Shown here in pieces: positions 15,483-21,585 of a stretch of DNA of 64,000 bases. Both the position numbers and the translations under genes were made by a program. The notes under the pieces are model-generated. The model was not told the DNA's origin. It searched no databases and was given only the letters and a program-made list of their open reading frames with translations. This stretch comes from Streptomyces sp. DH5 (lineage in GTDB: Bacteria; Actinomycetota; Actinomycetes; Streptomycetales; Streptomycetaceae). Location of the stretch: the NCBI RefSeq assembly GCF_020873915.1, contig NZ_JAHWGP010000032.1, positions 1 to 64,000 on the forward strand, given 5' to 3'. Position 1 is the first letter of the stretch. Every line of letters begins with the position of its first letter.

Positions 15483-16106
15483 CTGGTCCACCTTCGCCGG
15501 CATGACACGCTGGCGCAGATCGCCGCCGGTTTCGGCATATCCGTCGGCACTGCCCATGCCTGCGTCACCTCCGTTGTCGACCACCTGTCCCGGCGGGCGC
15601 CCGGTCTGCTGCGGGTCCTGCGGGAGACGGATCCCGATCACGTCCTGCTCGACGGCACACTCACCGAGTGCGACCGCGTCGGCGGCAGCCGGGCCGACTT
15701 CTCCCACAAGCGCCGCCACCACGGCGTGGACCTGCAGGTCGTGGTCGACCCTGCGGGCAGGCTGCTGTGGATCTCGCCCGCCCTGCCTGGACGCACCCAC
15801 GACCTGTCCGCGGCCCGCACCCACCGCATCATCCGGATCTGCGAACGCCAGAGCGTTCCCCTTCTCGCCGACCGCGCCTACATCGGGGCCGGCTCCTGGG
15901 TGACCAGGCCGGTCAGGCGACTCCCGCACCAGGACCTCACCGCGACTCAGCGGACGGTCAACCGGGCTCTGTCGGCGGCGCGGGCGCCAGTCGAACGAAG
16001 CGTCGCGAGACTGAAGTCCTGGCGCATCTTTCGCAGAGCCCGCTGCAGCCCCAACCACATGACGGTCGTCACCAAAGCCGTCCTCACCCTGGAGAGGCAA
16101 CGCTGA
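15483..16106 (+). pseudogene. 5'-truncated IS5-type transposase (DDE_Tnp_4)
   Basis: The frame begins without a start at [20 protein letters not shown] and runs to a TGA at 16104-16106, covering about 207 residues. Clear DDE_Tnp_4 features are [14 protein letters not shown] (first Asp), [19 protein letters not shown] (second Asp) and [16 protein letters not shown] (Glu), ending VLTLERQR. The normal N-terminal 60 residues are absent: upstream DNA in this frame gives nonsense as far back as lazF. It bounds the thiopeptide cluster on the right. The sequence after the stop (GCTGAAAACGCTCAGT) recurs with one change beside the 54.3-kb remnant and is probably the element's end. Confidence 0.72.
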
Positions 16107-16414
16107 AAACGCTCAGTACCCAACCACCGCCCAGGGCACCGGCCCTTTACAGAAGACCATCAGGAAGAGCGCCACGCTCCCGGGCCAGCGCTTATGCCGC
16201 TGTTGACTCCGTTCATGTCTCTCTTGGCACGTACCGAGCCACGCGCTCTGACTGTCGGGGGCGCGACCGGTTATATGGCTGTGCATCGGGCGCTGCGGCG
16301 GGGTTGTTCGTGCGCCCCCATTCTCGGAGTAGACGCTGCGTGTAGCGGATCAGCTACCGAGAGTTGGAGGAGTTGTGTCGCTCCGACGATTGCACGCCCA
16401 TCAACAGGAAACGT
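16107..16414. other. Intergenic stretch, no gene seen
   Basis: About 300 bases between the transposase remnant and the truncated secreted protein. It has lower GC content than its surroundings and presumably holds the promoter of the gene at 16415, but no boxes can be assigned with confidence. Confidence 0.4.
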
Positions 16415-16747
16415 ATGCATACGCGTTTTGCTTGTGGTGGACGGAGTCGGCTGGCCGACCTGACCGCTGTAGGAGTCACCGCCGCCACCCTCCTCGGGGT
16501 TACGCCGGCGAGTGCTGACACGGGCATCTCGGTCACCAGCCCGTCTTTCATCCAGCCCTACACCGAACCGACCGACTGGAACTCCTACACCCACGTCTCG
16601 CTGAACAGCAACGCCATCCCCGGCTGGCGTGTCACCAACGGCAACGTCGACGTCTTCGGCCGCGCGGCGGCCAAGACCAGCAACTCACCAGTCGTGGAGA
16701 GCGGCTCCCAGGCCGTGGACCTCAACGAGCGCTGTCACGTTGGCTGA
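16415..16747 (+). pseudogene. Truncated secreted choice-of-anchor-type protein
   Basis: ATG 16415 follows AGGAAA and starts a 110-residue frame. A signal peptide is visible (MHTRFACGGRSRL, then a hydrophobic stretch ending TPASADTG). The mature part, IPGWRVTNGNVDVFG followed by SGSQAVDLNE, is the opening of the DUF642/choice-of-anchor C type beta-sandwich found in secreted Streptomyces proteins of about 180 residues or more. The similarity ends abruptly at DLNERCHVG, where an IS6-type transposase gene begins. The gene therefore appears to have been cut by that insertion, and any product would lack most of the fold. Confidence 0.6.
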
Positions 16748-16796
16748 CCGGTCTGGGATGGTCTTGGAGTTGGTTGTGCCGGGGAGGGGTTCGCTC

Positions 16797-17315
16797 GTGT
16801 CGTCCGCGTCGCCGTCGTGCAAGGGGCACCGGTACCCGGTCGAGGTGATCGCGCACTGCGTGTGGCTGTGCTTCCGTCTCCCGCTCAGCTTCCGCGAGGT
16901 CGAGGAACTGATGCTCGAGCGCGGTGTGCTCCTCTCCCACGAGACGGTCCGGCGCTGGTGCGCGAAGTTCGGGCAGATCCACGCGAACGGCCTGCGCCGC
17001 CGGCGGCCCCGGCCGGGCGACAAGTGGCACCTGGACGAGGTCTCCGTGAGGATCAACGGTGAGTTGAAGTACCTGTGGCGGGCCGTCGACGCCGACGACG
17101 CCGTCCTGGACATCCTCGTGCAGAACCGGCGGGACAAGACCGCGGCCCGGCGCTTCTTCCGACGCCTGCTGAAGACGACCCGCACGGTGCCCCGGATGAG
17201 CGTCACCGACAAGCTGCGCTCCTACCAAGCGGCCCACCACGAGGTCATGCCCTCGGTCGAGCACCGCTCGCACAAGGGCCTGAACAACCGGGCCGAGAAC
17301 AGCCACCGGCCCGGA
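16797..17315 (+). pseudogene. IS6-family transposase, C-terminus lost
   Basis: GTG 16797, preceded by GGGGAGGGG, starts MSSASPSCKGHRYPVEVIAH, the typical beginning of an IS6/IS26-group transposase. Catalytic landmarks follow in order: the helix-turn-helix LLSHETVRRWCAKFGQIHA, DKWHLDEVSVRINGELKYLW (first Asp), WRAVDADDAVLDILVQ and MSVTDKLRSYQAAH (second Asp), then SHKGLNNRAENSHRPG with the final Glu. After that residue the normal C-terminal 40 residues are replaced by unrelated, frame-shifted sequence. It carries all three catalytic residues but is 3'-truncated, so probably inactive. Confidence 0.72.
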
Positions 17316-17385
17316 AACCGGCCCCTACCACGCCCCGGCACGCCGCCAAAGACCCACGCACCCAATAATGTGACAGCGCCGCCGC

Positions 17386-17666
17386 GACGTATGCCCCGAC
17401 ACCGGGTTCGCCCGGCTGTCGTACGGGCAGGCCCGGGCGCTGCTGGACGAGCACACCACCGTACGCGGGTCGGGTACTGGCTGGGACCTGCACGAGTACC
17501 GCCACTCCCCCGTGGCCCACCTTGGTGAGCAGGGAGCGCCGCTGCTGATGCTGATGGCGAAGTCCCGGCACAAGAAGCCGGAGAATGTCCGCCGGTACTC
17601 AAGCCATCCCCTGAAACGATCGCCGAGTTCACGGCTCTGCTCGCCCCGGGAGGCAGCCGCCGCTGA
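17386..17666 (+). pseudogene. C-terminal remnant of a tyrosine integrase, frameshifted
   Basis: The frame [20 protein letters not shown], then [18 protein letters not shown], then [15 protein letters not shown] contains the R-H...H-Y catalytic pattern of tyrosine recombinases (site-specific integrases). At about 17598 one T is missing after TAC. Restoring it recovers [18 protein letters not shown] and a proper stop at 17664-17666. The N-terminal two thirds are gone, replaced by the IS6 remnant. It shows that an integrated mobile element once lay here. Confidence 0.65.
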
Positions 17667-17693
17667 ACGGCTCCGGCCGGGGCGGAAGCGGGC

Positions 17694-18386
17694 TTATCGC
17701 GGAGCGTTTCGCAGGCTGGGAAACAGAGCCTGGGCATGCTCAGGGTCCGGCGAGACGAAGACTCCCTCTGCCGCCACCAGGACCGTGGAGGGGTCTTCTT
17801 CGGTGGCGATCGAACCAGTTACGTACACCTTGCGGCCCTCGGTACCTGTGACGTGGGCGAGCACGCGCAGCGGGGATTCCAGCGGAACCGGGCGGTGGTA
17901 GCGCATCTGAAGGGAGACAGTCATCCCCGGCATTCCTGCAGTGGCGCAGGCCCAGCCCATCAGCTCGTCCAGCAGCATGGCGCTGATGCCGCCGTGTCCG
18001 TAGCCGGGCGGCCCTTCGTGGGCGATGCCCAGGACGCATGTGCCCGTGGCGCCGCGGTCGAGCCGTGTCACGCGCAGGGGCGGCGCGAGCGGGCTACCGG
18101 TCCCGGTGACGGGGCTGTACATCCGCACTCCGCCCGGAAACTCGTCCACCTCAGGGACTTCTGCACGGGCGCGGCGGCGCTCGGTCAGTTGCGCGGTGAG
18201 CCTGTGTACGCCGTCCGCCACGCGGTACAGGGTGTCTGGCGCGGCTGTGGTGCGGACGGTCGCGTCGACCAGGGCGCGCAACTCGTGGCCGAGCGCGGCG
18301 ATCGCCGTCCGTCGCTGGTGAAGTTCCTCCTCGTCTTGTCGCTCGGGGGCGGTGCTGGTGGCGGAGTGGGGAAGGGGCGATGTCAT
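17694..18386 (-). CDS. PaaI-type hotdog thioesterase
   Basis: A 230-residue cytoplasmic protein starting at the ATG whose complement is 18384-18386. The C-terminal 130 residues form a hotdog-fold thioesterase: [20 protein letters not shown] is the conserved HGG-type active-site strand/helix, followed by [19 protein letters not shown]. The N-terminal 100 residues are helical and charged and are common in actinobacterial PaaI-like proteins. It likely hydrolyses an acyl-CoA thioester. It is the third gene of a divergent operon controlled by the TetR gene at 20 kb, after the dehydrogenase and the tautomerase, which suggests catabolism or detoxification of an organic acid or aldehyde. Confidence 0.75.
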   Translation of the reverse strand: MTSPLPHSATSTAPERQDEEELHQRRTAIAALGHELRALVDATVRTTAAPDTLYRVADGVHRLTAQLTERRRARAEVPEVDEFPGGVRMYSPVTGTGSPLAPPLRVTRLDRGATGTCVLGIAHEGPPGYGHGGISAMLLDELMGWACATAGMPGMTVSLQMRYHRPVPLESPLRVLAHVTGTEGRKVYVTGSIATEEDPSTVLVAAEGVFVSPDPEHAQALFPSLRNAPR

Positions 18387-18433
18387 CGGGGTTTCTCGGT
18401 GCGTGGCCGCATGCCGCGGCCGGGCGGCGGGGG

Positions 18434-19462
18434 TCAGCTCGGGGCCGGGACCGGGGTGATGTCCCGTACGAAGACGGGCTTCAGGTGCTTCTCCGGCAGC
18501 GCGTCGGGCAGTTGCTCCCAGTCGAGGACGTGGGAGACGACGCGGTCGGGAGAGACCTTCCCTGAGGCGGCGAGGTCGAGGGCGTCGGGGATGTGCGCGC
18601 GGACGTTGTCGCGGGCGATGCGCAGGGTGACGCCGGTGAGGTACATGTCGAGCAGGGGGAGCTCGCCGGGCCGGAAGTGGTTGCCGGCGGACTCGCAGAC
18701 GCCCTCGGGGGCGAGAGATCTGACGGCGAGGGCCAGCTGGTCGACGCGGCCCGTGGCTTCGACGGCGATGTCGAAGCCGTGTGGGATCGGCTCGATCGCC
18801 TCGGCGGTGCGGGCGCCGTAGCTTTCGGCGAGCTTGCGGTGCTCGGTGTTGGGGTCGACGTAGAGAACGTCGGACGCGCCGAGGGAGCGGGCGATGTCGC
18901 ACACGTACAGGCCGATGCTGCCGCGGGCGACGACCAGGACGCGGGCGCCGGGGCGAGCCTTGAGGTGGGGGGCTACGAGCCGCCAGGACAGGGACCAGTT
19001 GTCGCTGGCCGATGCCATGGCGACCGGCTCGAGGCCGGCCGGCAGAGGGACCAGCATGGCGTCGGCGTAGGGGATGCGGACCAGGTCGGAGAAGAGCCCG
19101 CCCCAGCTGCCGCCGATCGGCGCGCCGTACATGGCCATGTGCGGGACCGAGGCGCAGTGGGCGGTGAGCCCGCCGCGGCAGGGGGCGCAGGTGCCGCAGC
19201 TGATGGACCAGGGCACCACGACCAGGTCGCCGGGGGCCACGGTGGTGACCTGGTCGCCGATGTCAGTGATGCGGGCGACGCATTCGTGGCCGAGGGCGAA
19301 CGGCGGATCGATGAAGCCGTGCCCGGCCAGGATGGAGGAGTCCACGTCGCAGGAGGTGGCGGCGACGGGGGCGACGATCGCCTCCAGGCCGGACCGGATC
19401 TTGGGGTCGGGTGCCTCACGCCATTCGACCGTGCGTCGGGCGATGTAGGTCAGTTCACGCAT
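18434..19462 (-). CDS. Zinc-dependent alcohol dehydrogenase
   Basis: A 342-residue medium-chain dehydrogenase. The catalytic zinc signature is ALGHECVARITDIGDQV, with CDVDSSILAGHG supplying the catalytic Cys. The structural zinc lobe is SCGTCAPCRGGLTAHC, with four cysteines. The Rossmann part is VLVVARGSIGLYVCDIARSL followed by VLYVDPN. The GSIG loop, less canonical than GxGxxG, still fits a nucleotide-binding turn. The start ATG (complement 19460-19462) overlaps the tautomerase stop by eight bases, so the two genes are translationally coupled. It probably oxidises or reduces an alcohol or aldehyde whose regulator is the TetR protein across the operator. Confidence 0.82.
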   Translation of the reverse strand: MRELTYIARRTVEWREAPDPKIRSGLEAIVAPVAATSCDVDSSILAGHGFIDPPFALGHECVARITDIGDQVTTVAPGDLVVVPWSISCGTCAPCRGGLTAHCASVPHMAMYGAPIGGSWGGLFSDLVRIPYADAMLVPLPAGLEPVAMASASDNWSLSWRLVAPHLKARPGARVLVVARGSIGLYVCDIARSLGASDVLYVDPNTEHRKLAESYGARTAEAIEPIPHGFDIAVEATGRVDQLALAVRSLAPEGVCESAGNHFRPGELPLLDMYLTGVTLRIARDNVRAHIPDALDLAASGKVSPDRVVSHVLDWEQLPDALPEKHLKPVFVRDITPVPAPS

Positions 19463-19886
19463 CGGCCCGCTCCCCCTTCGCCAGAGCGACAAGGTCGGCG
19501 TAGCGGACGATGGAGCCGCCCGCGCCCCAGGTGCCCTCGGGCTGCTCGTCCACCAGCACCCACACCCGCGGAGCCTCGGCCGGGGACAGGCCGGCGGCCG
19601 AGAGCACGGTGGCGGTGGCCTCCTCGACCAGGCCCTCCTTGCGCCGCTCCGAGAGAGCCCCCTGGGGAACCGTCACCTCCACGAGGAAGCGGGGTGCGTC
19701 GTCCTCGGCCGTCTTCTGCACACCCTCAGGCAGTTCGGTGAGGTAGCTCCACGCCTGGGCCCGGAAGAAGGCAGTGTCTGGCGCACCCTCCCACCGCAGC
19801 AGCACGGCGGCGAGATCTCGCTGGATCGTCGCGCGGCCCTGATCGGTCAGGACGCCGATCGGGACGGTCAACCGGATCATCGGCAT
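19455..19886 (-). CDS. Tautomerase-family protein
   Basis: A 143-residue protein beginning MPMIRLTVPIGVLTDQ. Pro2 after removal of Met would be the catalytic amine of the tautomerase/4-oxalocrotonate superfamily. Two beta-alpha-beta units are visible, the second in RFLVEVTVPQGALSERRKEG, which fits the fused double-length members of this family. It is the first gene of the leftward operon, directly downstream of a perfect TetR-type operator. Its substrate is unknown; with the dehydrogenase and thioesterase it suggests conversion of an enol/keto acid. Confidence 0.72.
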   Translation of the reverse strand: MPMIRLTVPIGVLTDQGRATIQRDLAAVLLRWEGAPDTAFFRAQAWSYLTELPEGVQKTAEDDAPRFLVEVTVPQGALSERRKEGLVEEATATVLSAAGLSPAEAPRVWVLVDEQPEGTWGAGGSIVRYADLVALAKGERADA

Positions 19887-19910
19887 GGCAGCTCCTCAAT
19901 TTTCGACAGC

Positions 19911-19940
19911 CTCTCGTTATGACAGTCGTCATAACGAGAG
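19911..19940. promoter_or_regulatory. TetR-type operator, perfect palindrome
   Basis: CTCTCGTTATGAC (19911-19923) and GTCATAACGAGAG (19928-19940) are exact reverse complements around AGTC. It lies between the divergent tautomerase and tetR genes and is the obvious binding site of the TetR protein. Confidence 0.85.
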
Positions 19941-19951
19941 GTCAGGCTAGA

Positions 19952-19969
19952 CTATGACGTTCGTTATAG
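19952..19969. promoter_or_regulatory. Second, imperfect TetR half-site pair
   Basis: CTATGACG (19952-19959), TT and CGTTATAG (19962-19969) form a dyad with one mismatch, sharing the CGTTAT core with the perfect operator. It overlaps the probable promoter or leader of the tetR gene and may mediate autoregulation. Confidence 0.55.
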
Positions 19970-19986
19970 CCAGAGGAGATGTGCAG

Positions 19987-20577
19987 GTGGCCAAGAGCAG
20001 CAGCGGTACGCCGTCCCGCGAACGGATCGTGGCCGGCGCCGCCGACATGATCAGCCGGCGCGGGCTGAGCGCCACGAGCATTCGAGAGATGGCCAAACAC
20101 GCCCAGGCGCCGCTCGGCTCGACGTACCACTACTTCCCCGAGGGCAAGCAGCAGCTGGCCACGGAGGCGGTCCGCTACACAGGCGAGTGGGTCGCCCGCA
20201 GTCTGCGCAAGGAACTCGCGGCAGGTCCCGCCGCTGGCCTGCGTGCCTTCCTGACCCTGTGGCGGGGCATCGTCGTCGACACCGACTTCCACGCCGGCTG
20301 CCCTGTCCTAGCCGTGGCCATCGAGGAACCCCCGGCCGACGAGGTGCCGCCCGCCCTGGCGGCCGCGGCCGAGGTCTTCGACCAGTGGGAGGACCTGCTC
20401 GCCGACTCCCTGCGGGAACGCGGAGCCGACGCCGAGCAGGCGGCCCAGGTCGCCACCCTCATCGTCGCGGCCGTCGAGGGCACCGTGGCCCTCTGCCGCG
20501 CCAAGCGCAGCACCAAACCCCTGGACCGCACCGCGGCGCAGCTCCAGGCCCTCATCGACGCTACGATCAAGCACTGA
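19987..20577 (+). CDS. TetR-family repressor of the adjacent divergent operon
   Basis: A 196-residue regulator. GTG 19987 is preferred: it follows AGAGGAGAT with good spacing and gives MAKSSSGTPSRERIVAGAA. The N-terminal helix-turn-helix is complete: ADMISRRGLSATSIREMA, then LGSTYHYFPEGKQQLATEAV, the hallmark of TetR/AcrR proteins of the YxiL/LmrA-like group. The C-terminal domain has GCPVLAVAIEEPP, typical of that group, and would bind the inducer. It faces the tautomerase-dehydrogenase-thioesterase operon across one perfect and one imperfect operator, so it should repress both directions until its ligand appears. Confidence 0.85.
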   Translation: MAKSSSGTPSRERIVAGAADMISRRGLSATSIREMAKHAQAPLGSTYHYFPEGKQQLATEAVRYTGEWVARSLRKELAAGPAAGLRAFLTLWRGIVVDTDFHAGCPVLAVAIEEPPADEVPPALAAAAEVFDQWEDLLADSLRERGADAEQAAQVATLIVAAVEGTVALCRAKRSTKPLDRTAAQLQALIDATIKH

Positions 20578-20612
20578 CAGGCCATCTCATTTGGCTTGTT
20601 CGATAGGTTGCT

Positions 20613-21346
20613 GTGGTGGGGACCATTGAGCGGCTGGTGCCGGATGAGCTGTGGGAGTTGTTCCAGCGGGTGGTACCGGCAGCGCCGACTCGTCCGCAGG
20701 GCGGAGGCCGACGTCGGCATGGTGACCGGCAGGTGCTGGCCGCGATCGTGTTCGTGGCCACCTCGGGCTGCACCTGGCAACAGTTGCTGTCCGCCTCGTT
20801 CGGGCCGTCGGGAGCGACAGCTCACCGGCGCTTCACGGAGTGGTCGAAGGCCAGGGTGTGGGCGAATCTCCACCGCCTGGTCCTCGACGAGCTCGGTGCC
20901 CGCGGCGAGCTGGACTGGTCCCGCTGCGCGATCGACTCGGTGAACACGCGAGCCGTGAAAAGGGGGATCTGACAGGCCCGAATCCTGTGGACCGGGGCAA
21001 GTACGGTTCGAAGATCTGCTTGGTTACTGAGCGGGCCGGTCTGCCCCCTGTCCGTCGGCATCTCCGGGGCGAACACGCACGACAGCCAGGCCCTCATCCC
21101 GCTGGTGCAGGGAACACCGCCGATCCGGTCCCGGCGCGCCGGCGGCGACGCAGGCCCGGCAAGCTCCACGGCGACAGGGGCTACGACTACGACCGCTTGC
21201 GCAGATGGTCACGCAGCCGCGGGATCACGCCCCGGGTGCCGCGCAAGGGCACGGGCTCCAGCCGGCGGCCGGGCCGGCACCGCTGGAGCATCGAACGCAC
21301 TATGGCCTGGCTCGCGGGGTGCCGGCGTCTGCGCCGGTGGGCTGCG
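20613..21346 (+). pseudogene. Degenerate IS5-family transposase
   Basis: The first frame (from GTG 20613) reads MVGTIERLVPDELWELFQRV through TWQQLLSASFGPSGATAHRR to DWSRCAIDSVNTRAVKRG. A natural -1 shift at AAAAGGGGG (20958-20966) continues as DLTGPNPVDRGKYGSKI. Downstream an extra C near 21048 and a compensating change near 21145 disrupt the middle, after which GKLHGDRGYDYDRLRRWSRS and WSIERTMAWLAGCRRL are readable again. The C-terminal 30 residues are missing. The programmed shift is normal for this IS group, but the other two lesions make it a pseudogene. Confidence 0.7.
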
Positions 21347-21585
21347 ATGCGGGGGTGGGTGGTCCGGTGATCCGTTCAGCCGTCGGTGTGCCCTTGGCCT
21401 CTGCAGGGGTCCGGGGCACACCGACGGCGCTCACGGCACCTTCCACTCCGCCGCATCGTCGGCCGCCGGCTCCTCGGTGACCCCAGCAGGGTCGAACACG
21501 CCCGCGGTGACGTGGGCACCGGGAGCGGTCGCCGCGTCGAGCGCCCGGAGAGCGGCGGCAGCGGCGTGGAACGGCACCGTGCGGA

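Noticed and set aside
13439-15568. Long bottom-strand frame opposite lazF
   Set aside because: It is an antisense shadow of the eliminase-dehydrogenase gene.
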